Shown: positions 49,517 through 58,890, numbered from the stretch's first letter. The stretch is DNA of 64,000 nt from Chlamydia avium 10DC88 (GCF_000583875.1 NZ_CP006571.1:956286-1020285), one strand, 5' to 3'. Translations and numbers: made by a program. Notes: generated from the letters alone by a model not told the origin.

Positions 49517-50845
49517 ATGATAGAAAATGATTTTCATGAGTATGCTTCACATTGGGAAAATACTCGCTTTCATACAGATAGAATTGGAGTGATTGTTTTA
49601 TGTGGTGGGGAAGGTAAACGATTATCTCCTCTAACGTGTTGGCGTTGTAAGCCCACGGTGTCATTTGGAGGCCGATATAAGTTAATAGATGTTCCTATTT
49701 CTCACGCGATAGCTTCAGGATTCTCTAAGATTTTTGTTATTGGACAATACCTTACGTATACACTGCAACAACATTTGTTGAAGACGTATTTTTATCACGG
49801 AGTGTTACAGGATCAAATACATCTTTTAGCTCCTGAGAGTCGTGATGGCAGTCAGATATGGTATAAAGGTACAGCAGATGCCATACGCCAAAATTTAGTA
49901 TATTTAGACGATCCGATTATAGAGTATTTCTTAATATTATCAGGAGATCAACTCTATAACATGAATTTTCGTCAGATCGTAGATTATGCTCGTATGACTA
50001 AAGCAGATATGGTGATTGCATCACAATTGATTCACGAGAAGGATGCTTACCGCATGGGAGTACTACAAATTGACGCAACTGCCAATCTGCTCGATTTTTA
50101 TGAAAAACCCCAAGAAGAGAGTATTCTCAATCGTTTTCGATTGTCTCGCAAGAATTGTTGTCTCCATAAATTGAATCCTGAACACGGGAATTTTCTCGGA
50201 AATATGGGCATTTATCTTTTCCGTAAGGAGAGCTTATTCCAATTACTTTTAGAAGAAATAGGTGATGATTTCGGGAAAGATCTCATCCAAAAGCAAAAGC
50301 AAAGAGGATCTGTAAAGATTTTTCTTTATGATGGATATTGGACAGATATTGGAACAATAGAATCTTATTATGAAGCTAATATAGCTTTAACACAAAGACC
50401 TCATCCTGAAGTTCGTGGGTTAAATTGTTATGATGATAAAGGAATGATTTATAGTAAAAATCACCACCTCCCGGGAACTATAATTACAGATTCTATGATT
50501 TCCAATTCTTTGCTTTGCGAAGGAGCCGTTATTGATTCTAGTAGCGTATCTCATAGCGTAGTAGGAATTCGTGGTATAATTGGTAAAAATTCTACTCTTG
50601 ATCATTCTATTGTTATGGGAAATGATAGTTATGGTAGTTTTTCTCCTCAGGTGTTAGGGATTGGACATGGTTGTGAAATTTATAAAACTATTATTGATGA
50701 AAACTGTAGAATTGGTAATGGTGTGAAACTCACAAATCATCAAGGATATAAGGATTATGATTCACCAGATGGCAAATTAGTTGTCAGAGACGGTATTATC
50801 ATTGTTCCTAGAGGGACGAAAATTCCTGATAATTATGTGTTTTAA
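49517..50845 (+). CDS. glgC: Glucose-1-phosphate adenylyltransferase
   Basis: Makes ADP-glucose from glucose-1-phosphate and ATP, the first step of glycogen synthesis, 442 residues. The start MIENDFHEYASHWENTRFH at 49517 fits the genus, with GAAGG upstream; an earlier in-frame start at 49460 adds AT-rich noise. The nucleotidyltransferase motif IVLCGGEGKRLSPLT and the KPTVSFGGRYKLIDVPISHAI segment are clear. GTADAIRQN and the left-handed beta-helix C-terminal domain follow. Other glycogen genes are not nearby, as usual in Chlamydia, where glycogen enzymes are scattered. Confidence 0.96.
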   Translation: MIENDFHEYASHWENTRFHTDRIGVIVLCGGEGKRLSPLTCWRCKPTVSFGGRYKLIDVPISHAIASGFSKIFVIGQYLTYTLQQHLLKTYFYHGVLQDQIHLLAPESRDGSQIWYKGTADAIRQNLVYLDDPIIEYFLILSGDQLYNMNFRQIVDYARMTKADMVIASQLIHEKDAYRMGVLQIDATANLLDFYEKPQEESILNRFRLSRKNCCLHKLNPEHGNFLGNMGIYLFRKESLFQLLLEEIGDDFGKDLIQKQKQRGSVKIFLYDGYWTDIGTIESYYEANIALTQRPHPEVRGLNCYDDKGMIYSKNHHLPGTIITDSMISNSLLCEGAVIDSSSVSHSVVGIRGIIGKNSTLDHSIVMGNDSYGSFSPQVLGIGHGCEIYKTIIDENCRIGNGVKLTNHQGYKDYDSPDGKLVVRDGIIIVPRGTKIPDNYVF

Positions 50846-50907
50846 TTAAAAAACTACGTCTTTTATTTTCACTCCACGATTTCTTTTAAGTTAGCAGTGG
50901 ATATTCT

Positions 50908-51651
50908 ATGCGGATTTATGGAATAGCAGATCTTCATTTGGCTATTGGAGCTCCTGAAAAAACTATGGAAGTTTTCGGAGAACCCTGGATTGCTTATCAT
51001 GAAAAGATCCGTACTCGTTGGATAGAGACTATTTCTCATCAAGATATTGTTCTGTTGCCTGGAGATATTTCTTGGGCAATGCATCTTGAAGAGGCAAAGA
51101 AAGATTTTGCTTTTATAGATGCCTTGCCGGGGACAAAATATATGATTCGGGGGAACCATGATTATTGGAGTTCTGCTTCAGCAAAAAAAATAAATCAAGC
51201 TCTTCCTCATAGTCTACACTATCTTTCTCAAGGAATGTGTGTGATTCATCCTAAACTTGCTGTAGTTGGCGTACGACTATGGGATAGTTCTTCTATATGT
51301 ATAGCACCTCAGTGTTTTCAAGGTGATGGGAATCAACCACATCGTGAGTATAGAGAATCTGATGAGAAAATTTTTTTAAGGGAACAAGGAAGATTACGCA
51401 GAGCCTTAGATAGTGTCCCTAGAGACGTGGATCGTATTATTGTTATGACGCACTATCCTCCTATTAGTAGTGATGGGAGCTCGGGACCTATAGCAAGTAT
51501 GCTAGAAGCAGATAAAAGGATTTCCCACTGTATATTTGGACATATGCATAAAGTTCGAGTGCCTTTAGAGGGGTTTGGTCAAATTCGTGGTATACAATAT
51601 AGTTTAGTAGCTGCTGATTACATAGATTTTGTTCCCCAAAGGATTTTGTGA
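50908..51651 (+). CDS. Calcineurin-like metallophosphoesterase
   Basis: Soluble metallophosphoesterase of 247 residues, matching C. trachomatis CT488 by position. All metal-binding blocks are present: GIADLHL (residues 5-11), LLPGDISW (about 49-56), IRGNHDYWSS (about 84), MTHYPPISSDGS (about 180) and FGHMHKVRVPL (about 210). The substrate is unknown; the UDP-diacylglucosamine hydrolase LpxH and cyclic-nucleotide enzymes belong to the same superfamily. In Chlamydia the LpxG enzyme does the LpxH step and is a different member, so I do not name it. The stop overlaps the rsmD GTG start. Confidence 0.88.
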   Translation: MRIYGIADLHLAIGAPEKTMEVFGEPWIAYHEKIRTRWIETISHQDIVLLPGDISWAMHLEEAKKDFAFIDALPGTKYMIRGNHDYWSSASAKKINQALPHSLHYLSQGMCVIHPKLAVVGVRLWDSSSICIAPQCFQGDGNQPHREYRESDEKIFLREQGRLRRALDSVPRDVDRIIVMTHYPPISSDGSSGPIASMLEADKRISHCIFGHMHKVRVPLEGFGQIRGIQYSLVAADYIDFVPQRIL

Positions 51652-52211
51652 AAATTTTATCAGGAAAATACAAAGGAAAATCTCTAAAGTCTATTTCGAC
51701 GTCTTCCATACGCCCTACTTGTGGATTGGTTAAAGAAGCCGTTTTTAATATTTGCGCTGCTTGTATTGAAAATGCCAAGTTTTTAGATCTTTTTGCAGGA
51801 GCAGGGGCCATTGGTTTAGAAGCTTTGAGTCGAGGAGCATCTTCGGTTACTTTTGTCGATGTATCTTCTTATGCTGTACAATTAATCCGTGCAAATTGTC
51901 AATTGGTTGATCCTAAACTACCTATAACTATTGTGAAACAAGAGGCGTGTGCAGCAATTCAAAAGCTACTGAAGAAAGGAGAAGTGTTTGATATTATATA
52001 CATTGATCCTCCATATGATATTTCAAATAAGTATTTAATGAATATTCTTCGTGCTATTCTTGAAGGGCATCTTTTGGCTAAAAAAGGATTAATATTTTTG
52101 GAAAATGCTTCTACATCACCGATTCTTATTGATGGTCTTATTTTGAATCGTAGAAGGAAACTAGGTGGAACATTTTTATCAGAATATGTTAAAGATTCTA
52201 TTGATTCTTGA
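51648..52211 (+). CDS. rsmD: 16S rRNA (guanine-966-N2)-methyltransferase
   Basis: Methylates G966 of 16S rRNA in the 30S subunit, 187 residues. The start is GTG at 51648, overlapping the previous stop by four bases. SGKYKGKSLKS and RPTCGLVKEAVFNIC form the RNA-side N terminus. KFLDLFAGAGAIGLEALSRGA is the SAM-binding motif I. The catalytic N-x-PPY motif is DIIYIDPPYDI (about residue 119). A C-terminal FLSEYVKDSID end is typical. It forms an operon with the phosphoesterase gene upstream. Confidence 0.94.
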   Translation: MKILSGKYKGKSLKSISTSSIRPTCGLVKEAVFNICAACIENAKFLDLFAGAGAIGLEALSRGASSVTFVDVSSYAVQLIRANCQLVDPKLPITIVKQEACAAIQKLLKKGEVFDIIYIDPPYDISNKYLMNILRAILEGHLLAKKGLIFLENASTSPILIDGLILNRRRKLGGTFLSEYVKDSIDS

Positions 52212-52388
52212 TAGGATTTTCGACATCACGTTTTGATTTTAAGCAAGATACAGACAGAAGAACAAGAAAAGATTACGACTAGGGTTATTGACCTATTTTT
52301 GGGAAATGTTTTTATTTGGAGTTTCTTCTAGTTAGCATACTAGATAAAATTTCTTTTGTAGAATATGATGCAGAAATGAGTCTCTAAT

Positions 52389-53150
52389 GTGGAAGTTAGT
52401 GTGAAAATCAAGAACGTATTGAGGCTAATGCCTTTGGTCCTTCTCTGTATTCCCTTAGTTTTTCTAGGATGTTCTAGAGAAAAAAAAGTAGTATTAGTCG
52501 GCCGAGATACTACTTGGTTCCCTAAGCAATTTGGGATTTATACTGCAAATATCAATGCTTTTCTGAATGATCTTGTTGCCGAAATTAATTATCGTGAAAA
52601 TTTAAATATCAATATTGTAAATCAAGATTGGATCCATCTTTTTGAAAATCTTGATGATCATAAAACGTCTGGGGTATTCACTTCCATATCCCCTACAGTA
52701 GAGATGTTGGATTATTATCAATTTTCGGATCCTATTTTATTGACCGGACCTGTTCTTGTAGTTGCCGAGGGTTCTCCCTATAGATCCATAGAAGATTTAA
52801 AAGGGAAATTAATTGGAGTATATAAGTTTGATTCTTCAGTTTTAGTGGGGCAGGATATTCCTGATGCTGTTCTTGTTCCTTATCAACATGTACCTATAGC
52901 TTTAGAAGCCTTATCTTCGAGTTGTTATGATGCTTTGCTTGCTCCTGTTATTGAAGTGACGGCATTAATAGAAACGGCTTATAAAGATCGTTTAAGAATT
53001 ATTTCACAACCTTTAAATCAAGAAGGTTTACGTCTTGTTGTTCCTAGAGATGCAAAAGGTAACTTACTCGAAGGATTTAATATGGGTTTAGTTAGGAGCA
53101 TGCGCTCGGGAAAATATCAAGCAATTAAACAACAAAATTATCTCCCGTAA
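52389..53150 (+). CDS. Periplasmic solute-binding lipoprotein (amino acid type)
   Basis: A 253-residue extracellular solute-binding protein family 3 member, the position of C. trachomatis CT486. The signal is LMPLVLLCIPLVFLGC with the lipobox cysteine at about residue 28 (counting from the GTG at 52389). Another GTG at 52401 may be the real start. The family features are GRDTTWFPKQFGIYTANINAFLNDL, the middle block IEDLKGKLIGVYKFDSSVLVG, and a C-terminal region with QEGLRLVVPRDAKGN. It ends two bases from the convergent hemH. No permease or ATPase gene is adjacent, so the transport partner is elsewhere. Substrate not deducible. Confidence 0.8.
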   Translation: MEVSVKIKNVLRLMPLVLLCIPLVFLGCSREKKVVLVGRDTTWFPKQFGIYTANINAFLNDLVAEINYRENLNINIVNQDWIHLFENLDDHKTSGVFTSISPTVEMLDYYQFSDPILLTGPVLVVAEGSPYRSIEDLKGKLIGVYKFDSSVLVGQDIPDAVLVPYQHVPIALEALSSSCYDALLAPVIEVTALIETAYKDRLRIISQPLNQEGLRLVVPRDAKGNLLEGFNMGLVRSMRSGKYQAIKQQNYLP

Positions 53151-53151
53151 A

Positions 53152-54111
53152 CTATGACGATTTTATAAGTTCTGGATATGCTGTATGCGGGGAATTTTGA
53201 ATAATAGTTGCTAGTGTTTCCCCCCAATGCACAGAGTTGTAAATTGTCGGGATACGTAAAGCAACATATCCCCTCTGCCTAAGGATAGGCAAGTATTCTT
53301 TTTCTATTTCATATAAAGTTTCTATATGTTCTGAAGTAAACCCAAAAGGGACAATAAGGACATATTTTTTACTAGTCGCTAGTGTTGCACATATTGTTTG
53401 TGTTGCCGGAGATAGCCATTTCCCAAAGCCAAATTTTGATTGGTAGCAAAGATGAGTTTCTATAGGGTGCAGCTGTTGAGAAATAGCAAGAAACGAGTGC
53501 TCACATTGTTGGCTATAAGGATCTCCTTTACGGATATATTTTACAGGGAGTCCATGAGCAGAAAATAATAGACAGCAGTTGTCTTCAGGAATATCGTGTG
53601 ATTGTAAAAATTTACGAATATGGTCGATGATACAAGAAAGAAATGCAGGATGATTCCCAAAGTGAGCTATCCAGGAGATGTTTGCTTCGGGAAGATACTT
53701 ATGAATGCATCGTACAATACTTCCTGTAACAGCATAAGTGAAGTGAGGAAATAAGGGGACGCCTAAAACACGTAAGTTTTTAAAGGCCTCGAGTTTGCGA
53801 ATTGTAGCCGTATGTGTGTCCTCCAGGTAACGATGAAATGGAATAACAGGAGCATGTAAATATGAAGATAATATTTTTGCCAGAGATTCCGTATCTTGAT
53901 ATATAGGAGAACGCCCTCCAATAGCCTCGTAAAAAGGAATGACTTTTTTAGTGCGTTTTTTAGCGATAAATGTAAATAAGTACTTGTGAATAGCTGAGGG
54001 GAGCATTCCGCCAGTTACATCAGGATCTGTAAGTAGTGAAGTTAGGAAAGCTTGACAATCTTGTGTATTGCGAGGCCCACCAAAATTAGCTAACAAATAG
54101 GCAGAAATCAT
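53152..54111 (-). CDS. hemH: Ferrochelatase
   Basis: Inserts iron into protoporphyrin IX as the last step of haem synthesis, 319 residues. The start ATG at 54111 gives MISAYLLANFGGPRNTQDCQAFL, the family beginning. A TTG at 54147 would add 12 residues. The catalytic histidine lies in LLFSAHGLPVKYI. The second active-site block FGFTSEHIETLYEIEKEY supplies the glutamate. It has no C-terminal [2Fe-2S] tail. It converges on the solute-binding gene with one base between them, and lies divergent from the TPR membrane protein at 54186. Confidence 0.93.
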   Translation of the reverse strand: MISAYLLANFGGPRNTQDCQAFLTSLLTDPDVTGGMLPSAIHKYLFTFIAKKRTKKVIPFYEAIGGRSPIYQDTESLAKILSSYLHAPVIPFHRYLEDTHTATIRKLEAFKNLRVLGVPLFPHFTYAVTGSIVRCIHKYLPEANISWIAHFGNHPAFLSCIIDHIRKFLQSHDIPEDNCCLLFSAHGLPVKYIRKGDPYSQQCEHSFLAISQQLHPIETHLCYQSKFGFGKWLSPATQTICATLATSKKYVLIVPFGFTSEHIETLYEIEKEYLPILRQRGYVALRIPTIYNSVHWGETLATIIQNSPHTAYPELIKSS

Positions 54112-54185
54112 AAAATATATTGTAGTATTGAGAAACGATATATCCAAGCGATTTGATTAAAATAACATAGTCTCTTTTTAAATGC

Positions 54186-55193
54186 ATGAAAGCATACGAC
54201 GCCTTATCTACTTTAGAAACTCTATGTAAAAATACTCATCACAAATTACGTAACTATCTTATTCGCCATAGCCTGCTTATCTTTAGTTGTTTAGTATTGA
54301 TGGCTATAGAATTAGGAGTATTTCTGTATTTTTTCCTTTTTTCAGGGAAAACTTTAATCCCCGCATTTTGCTTAGCCTGTTTCTTTTTAACTTTATTTAT
54401 TTGTTTGGTTATCCGTCTTTATTTGTTGTCAGGGAAACCAGATTTTTTTGAGACATTAGCAAATGAGTATTTAGACAAGGCTCAGGGATTGTTTAAAGGA
54501 CAACCAAATATTGTTGAAGAACAAACATATCGAGCTTCTTCAGCAACTAAGTTGGCCATAGATTTGCAAAATCAGGAGTACACACTGGTATCTCATGTAT
54601 TCACTTTTCTTCCTCAACATGATTTTTTAAGAAAATTTAGTTGTTTTTGTTTTTGGAAAGACTATTTTCTTTTCCGTGAATGTTTATTACAGAAGGCCGT
54701 GGAAGCTTATATTAAGGTCGTACAGTCTATTCCTATAGATTTAGGAGCTCATGTTTCTTTGGCTGATGCCTATGTAGCTTTATCAGGACTGTATGCTGAT
54801 CCCCGGAAGTATCCTGAATTTGATTCCAATTATTGGGTGCCTCCTGGAAGATATGGAGACGATGTACAGGAGAAGTTTTTTGCAACAGCAAAACGAGCTA
54901 TTGAAGAATTTAAAATTTTAAATGAATATGCTCCAGGAAATGCTTGGGTCCACGCACAATTAGCTTATAGTTATCATGATTTACAAATGCCTCTAGAAGA
55001 GATTCAAGAATATGAAATGATTTTGAAAGTAAAACCCACAGATGTGGAGATTATGACAAAGCTAGGGATCCTGTATTTTCAACAGGGGATGAATGCTAAG
55101 GGTTTAAGGATATACGAAGAATTAAAAAAAAGAGATTATAAAAAATCAAGAAAGTTAATTAAATTTTATGGAATTGATTATAATAGTTATTAA
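54186..55193 (+). CDS. Bilobed membrane protein with TPR-like C terminus (CT484-like)
   Basis: A 335-residue protein matching C. trachomatis CT484 by position; its function is unknown. Two closely spaced hydrophobic helices at residues about 28-52 and 57-80 (LLIFSCLVLMAIELGVFLYF, then ACFFLTLFICLVIRLYLL) are separated by a short loop. This is the bilobed pattern seen in inclusion membrane proteins, although it is not proof. The rest is soluble and helical. Residues about 185-325 show TPR-like helical repeats: ARKAIEEFKILNEYAPGNAW, then EIQEYEMILKVKPTDVEIMTKLGILYFQQG. A good promoter was not identified; hemH is divergent. Confidence 0.75.
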   Translation: MKAYDALSTLETLCKNTHHKLRNYLIRHSLLIFSCLVLMAIELGVFLYFFLFSGKTLIPAFCLACFFLTLFICLVIRLYLLSGKPDFFETLANEYLDKAQGLFKGQPNIVEEQTYRASSATKLAIDLQNQEYTLVSHVFTFLPQHDFLRKFSCFCFWKDYFLFRECLLQKAVEAYIKVVQSIPIDLGAHVSLADAYVALSGLYADPRKYPEFDSNYWVPPGRYGDDVQEKFFATAKRAIEEFKILNEYAPGNAWVHAQLAYSYHDLQMPLEEIQEYEMILKVKPTDVEIMTKLGILYFQQGMNAKGLRIYEELKKRDYKKSRKLIKFYGIDYNSY

Positions 55194-55239
55194 TTCCGAT
55201 GATTTATTACTATACTGTATTCGTTAATTGAATGTTCTT

Positions 55240-55581
55240 ATGGTAAAGACTGATCCAAGCTGTTCAACAATACAAATAAGCCTGTGTGATAGAATGAGTG
55301 TTTCATGGCGCACGCGCTTTTCAGTTAGAACACGGTATGAAATTGCTAGTGCTGTAGCGGTGTTTGGCTTAATTTTATCGTTATGTGGATCTGCTGCAGT
55401 TTACGCTGTTTTTACATCATGTATCATTTCTGATTTATTTATTCAGGGATGTATTTCTTTGGGTTTAGTGCCGATTCCTGTAGCAATACTTTCTTTAATC
55501 CTTGGCATAGTCATTCTTCTTTATGGGATTTACCTTTTACCACAGCAGAGAGAAGATTTTTTCCTCCCCACTTTTGGATAA
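55240..55581 (+). CDS. Small bilobed hydrophobic protein, Inc-like
   Basis: A 113-residue protein with an N-terminal soluble stretch of about 30 residues and two hydrophobic helices at residues about 35-58 and 66-95, joined by a tight turn (VFTSCIISDLFIQGCISLG). It has a short polar tail (LPQQREDFFLPTFG). The bilobed double-helix pattern near the N-terminal half is typical of Inc proteins that insert into the inclusion membrane. I chose the ATG at 55240; a TTG at 55228 is the alternative, and no clear ribosome binding site decides. It is 46 bases after the TPR membrane gene. Type III secretion is inferred, not shown. Confidence 0.6.
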   Translation: MVKTDPSCSTIQISLCDRMSVSWRTRFSVRTRYEIASAVAVFGLILSLCGSAAVYAVFTSCIISDLFIQGCISLGLVPIPVAILSLILGIVILLYGIYLLPQQREDFFLPTFG

Positions 55582-55986
55582 GTTTATTTCTTATTTTCTA
55601 GAGAAATATTCTAGTATTTTCAGTATGAATCAAACTGAGGAAACATCAGGAACTCGTTTTTTGTGAAATGACCGTGTGTTTTTGTTTATTTCAGGGGATT
55701 TTTTATTGCTAAATTGTTAGTGGCATTAATTAGTTAGTAGAAAGAAAAACCCATCCAGGGATAGTTCAGTGGATGTTTAAAGGCTACGGGGAATTCTTTG
55801 CCTAAATCTAAATTGAATTTCTAAAGAGCAGGTATTTTGTATTCATAGGTTTTTAATTGCAGATTATTCTTCTTTTCTCATAAGATGTCTAGAAACCTGT
55901 ATGCTGGTGAGATTCTTGATATTTCTATGAACACAAATTAAGTTGTTATATTCGGTTCGCTAGCATATGTAACAAGGAGAATAGAA
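55582..55986 (+). other. Intergenic region before the small exported peptide gene
   Basis: About 405 AT-rich bases without a credible gene; the longest sensible frame is the 13-residue one at 55625. CTAGA/TCTAG (about 55599-55615) can form a weak hairpin followed by TATTTT after the Inc-like gene. A promoter for the small exported peptide gene should lie here, but no consensus pair convinced me. Confidence 0.4.
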
Positions 55987-56139
55987 ATGAAAAAATTGAT
56001 CCTAACACTTCTTTTAGCTTCTTTTTGCGCTCTAGGGGCGAGTCACTCTGTATTTGGAGAAGACGACAGTGCTAGTCCAGAAAAGGAACAATGTGGAGAG
56101 GATGAAACCGAATCCCAAACTTCCGAAAATCAAGGTTAA
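55987..56139 (+). CDS. 50-residue exported peptide
   Basis: Short frame with a textbook start: AAGGAGA seven or eight bases before the ATG. The N terminus MKKLILTLLLASFCALGAS is a typical Sec signal peptide with a likely cut near SHSVFG. The mature part is only about 24-28 residues, very acidic (DD, EKEQCGEDETESQ) and includes one cysteine. It stops at 56137 and is followed by a strong hairpin (56160-56188). I do not recognise the family. The ribosome binding site, signal and following hairpin together make it more likely to be real than chance. Confidence 0.65.
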   Translation: MKKLILTLLLASFCALGASHSVFGEDDSASPEKEQCGEDETESQTSENQG

Positions 56140-56159
56140 TCACTAATCTCTTTTATTAA

Positions 56160-56188
56160 CCTAAAACAGGGGGGCCCCCTGTTTTAGG
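56160..56188 (+). terminator. Perfect inverted repeat after the small exported peptide gene
   Basis: CCTAAAACAGGGGG (56160-56173) and CCCCCTGTTTTAGG (56175-56188) are exact complements around one base. In RNA the inner pairs open to a small loop, leaving a stem of at least twelve pairs. It starts 20 bases after the peptide gene stop. No run of T follows, so it may act as an RNA-stabilising hairpin or a terminator without a U tract. Confidence 0.65.
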
Positions 56189-56790
56189 AAACTATTCTAA
56201 ACAATATTTCCCTCTTTACTAACGATTTCTTTTTCTCTACGCATTGAATGTTGTGTTTCGTGGTGTTTTTCTTAATTTTTTTAAAAAATTTGTTGATGCT
56301 TCTTGAGGTGTGTTTATATTGTTTTTTTAAATTAATATTTTGTAATGATTTCAATGCAAAATCCGTTCTAGGCCTATTCAGAATAGATTTTAGTTGGCTA
56401 AAATCATTTCTTTCAATAAAAGAAATTATTTAAAATGGCTCAAAATAAGGCCGTTTATTGTACTTAGATTGGATGAAATCCCATTTCAGTGGCTAGTTCT
56501 TGTTTTAAATTTGGCTCTATAGACAGGGAGAAGGCCACATTATGGCATTTGTGCCATTCTAGAGAGATTACACTTGCTATTAGCGTTATTAGGCCTTCTT
56601 TAATGGAAGCGGGTTGTAATGTTTTTCATTTAGTATAAACAATTTTATTGTTTAATAAAATTTTTAGCTGCTTTTGTTAGGTTATGTTATAATTGTGCAA
56701 TTGACGAGATTGTGAAAAGCTCGAAGATTAAAGGACATGTTTTTCTAGAACTGTTGAAGTGATAGTTTCTTTGGCAGAGGATCTGTTTAC
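56189..56790 (+). other. Long intergenic region before oppA
   Basis: About 600 AT-rich bases. Two hairpins stand side by side: GATTTTAG/CTAAAATC (56386-56405) and ATTTCTTT/AAAGAAAT (56406-56426). A TATAAT box occurs at 56688-56693, about 100 bases before oppA. A TTG-initiated 61-codon frame at 56248 is Phe/Leu-rich and has no ribosome binding site, so I do not accept it. No RNA gene was recognised. Confidence 0.5.
56664..56693 (+). promoter_or_regulatory. Candidate oppA promoter
   Basis: A perfect TATAAT at 56688-56693 lies about 98 bases before the oppA ATG. The -35 region near 56664-56669 (TTAGCT, spacer 18) is weak. It is supported only by consensus and position. Confidence 0.35.
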
Positions 56791-58890
56791 ATGAATAAAC
56801 GGTATGTGATTGACAAGATTTTAAAATGTATAGTTGTTCTCTCTTTAGTTTTGTTATACTGGTCATCCGACCTGCTGGAAAAAGATGTCAAGTCTATCAA
56901 AAGAGATGTACGAGATGTGCGGGAAGATATCCAGGAAGTCCTCGGTATTATCAGACAAAATAAGGCTTCACAATTATCTTTAGCCCCCGCACCCCATGTT
57001 TCTTCTCAGACGCAAAATGTTGAAGTAGGAGATCCCCGTTATCCTAATCTTCTTTGTCCTGATCTCTATAAAGAAAAAACTTTAGGAAGTTTGTTAGGGG
57101 AGAATTTTATTCCCAAAGGTATATTACGTACGGCCCATGTTGGAAAGCCCAATAATCTTAGTCCCTTCAATGGCTATGATTATGTGCGTAAAATGTATGA
57201 TTTATGTGTCCCAGGACTAGCAAGTTGTCATGTGGGGAAATACGAGCAATTTGCTCCAGGGCTAGCACTAAAAATTGAAGAACGAGCAGTTCTTGACGGC
57301 TCTGGGGATAAGGAATTTCACGTATATTTACGCCCTAATGTATTTTGGGCATCTATAGATCCATCCCGGTTCCCTAAACAAGTACAACTTTCTGAAGATT
57401 TTCTTCGTCCTCACCCTGTTACAGCTTATGACTTTAAATTTTATTATGATGCTGTGATGAATCCCTATATGTCGGAAATGCGAGCTGTAGCTTCACGGTC
57501 GTATTTTGAGGATATTGTGTCTTTCACAGTAGAGAATGATTTGAAATTTGTTGTGCGCTGGAAGGCACATACAATTCTTAACGAAGAGGGACAGGAAGAA
57601 AAGAAAGTTCTATATTCTGCCTTTTTTAATACCCTAGGTATAGAGCCCCTACCATGTTTTGTCTATCAGTATTTCTCTAATGGAGAAAAAATTGTGAAGG
57701 ATGACTCTGACCCCGATATTTATCGTAAAGATTCCGTATGGGCTCAGAATTTTGCATCACATTGGGCAAGTAATTATATTGTTAGCTGCGGAGCTTTCTA
57801 TTTTTCTGGAATGGATGACGAGAAAATTATTTTTACTCGTAATCCTAATCACTATGATCCTAGCGAAGCCTTGGTAGAGAAACGTTATGTTTACATTAAA
57901 GAAAGTACAGACGCGTTATTTCAAGATTTTAAGTCTGGGAAACTCGATATTACCTACTTGCCTCCAAATCAGGCAGATAATTTGGCAAGTTTTATGAAGA
58001 CTGCTGCCTATAAAAATCAAGTGACCAAGGGAGAGGCAATTCGAGAAATTGTTTATCCAGATCGTTCTTATGCTTATATTGGTTGGAACTGCTATTCATT
58101 GTTTTTTGAAAATCGTCAAGTTCGCCGCGCAATGAACATGCTTATTGATCGTGATAGGATTATAGAAGAGTGTTTGGATGGACGCGCTAATATAATTAGC
58201 GGGCCGTTTTCACCCTATTCGCCTGCTTACAATCAAAATATAGAGGGATGGCATTATTCTCCAGAAGAAGCGGCACGCATACTAGATGAAGAGGGATGGA
58301 TAGATACTGATGGTGATGGGATTCGTGAGAAAATTATTGATGGGGTAGTCATCCCTTTTCGTTTTCGACTATGTTATTATGTAAAAAGTGTCACAGGTCG
58401 AACAATTGCAGATTATGTAGCTACTGTGTGCAAAGAGATCGGCATAGAATGCAGTTTGTTGGGATTAGATACAGCTGATCTTTCTCAAGCTTTTGATGAG
58501 AAAAATTTTGATGCTATTCTGACTGGGTGGTGCCTGGGCTCCCCACCTGAAGATCCCCGAGCTCTTTGGCATTCTGAGGGAGCTATGGAACGAGGATCAG
58601 CAAATGTAGTAGGATTTCATAATGCAGAAGCGGATAAAATTATCGATCAACTTAGTTATGAGTATGATGCACGTAAACGCCTAGATTTGTACCACCGGTT
58701 CCATGAAATTATTCATGAAGAATCGCCATATGCCTTCCTGTTCTCTCGTAACTACTCATTGCTTTATAAGGATTATGTAAAAAATATCTTCATTCCTAAG
58801 AATAGAACAGATTTGATTCCAGACGCTCAAGACGAAATGGTAAATCTTCAAACGGTCTGGCTCGATAAGCAGGTGGAAGAAGATGCTTAA
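56791..58890 (+). CDS. oppA: Oligopeptide-binding protein OppA
   Basis: Extracytoplasmic peptide-binding protein of an ABC importer, SBP family 5, 699 residues, larger than E. coli OppA (543). An N-terminal hydrophobic segment (residues about 10-27, CIVVLSLVLLYWSS) acts as signal anchor; no lipobox cysteine is visible. A short coiled-coil-like stretch follows (KDVKSIKRDVRDVREDIQEVLG). The binding domain has CHVGKYEQFAPGLALKIEER, the YDFKFYYDAV block, and the C-terminal FDAILTGWCLGSPPEDPRALWHS with the tryptophan-rich pocket. It overlaps oppB by eight bases. It provides imported peptides as an amino acid source. Confidence 0.9.
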   Translation: MNKRYVIDKILKCIVVLSLVLLYWSSDLLEKDVKSIKRDVRDVREDIQEVLGIIRQNKASQLSLAPAPHVSSQTQNVEVGDPRYPNLLCPDLYKEKTLGSLLGENFIPKGILRTAHVGKPNNLSPFNGYDYVRKMYDLCVPGLASCHVGKYEQFAPGLALKIEERAVLDGSGDKEFHVYLRPNVFWASIDPSRFPKQVQLSEDFLRPHPVTAYDFKFYYDAVMNPYMSEMRAVASRSYFEDIVSFTVENDLKFVVRWKAHTILNEEGQEEKKVLYSAFFNTLGIEPLPCFVYQYFSNGEKIVKDDSDPDIYRKDSVWAQNFASHWASNYIVSCGAFYFSGMDDEKIIFTRNPNHYDPSEALVEKRYVYIKESTDALFQDFKSGKLDITYLPPNQADNLASFMKTAAYKNQVTKGEAIREIVYPDRSYAYIGWNCYSLFFENRQVRRAMNMLIDRDRIIEECLDGRANIISGPFSPYSPAYNQNIEGWHYSPEEAARILDEEGWIDTDGDGIREKIIDGVVIPFRFRLCYYVKSVTGRTIADYVATVCKEIGIECSLLGLDTADLSQAFDEKNFDAILTGWCLGSPPEDPRALWHSEGAMERGSANVVGFHNAEADKIIDQLSYEYDARKRLDLYHRFHEIIHEESPYAFLFSRNYSLLYKDYVKNIFIPKNRTDLIPDAQDEMVNLQTVWLDKQVEEDA

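Noticed and set aside
56248..56433. 61-codon Phe/Leu-rich frame in the oppA upstream region
   Set aside because: TTG start without ribosome binding site; composition reflects T-rich sequence rather than a membrane protein.
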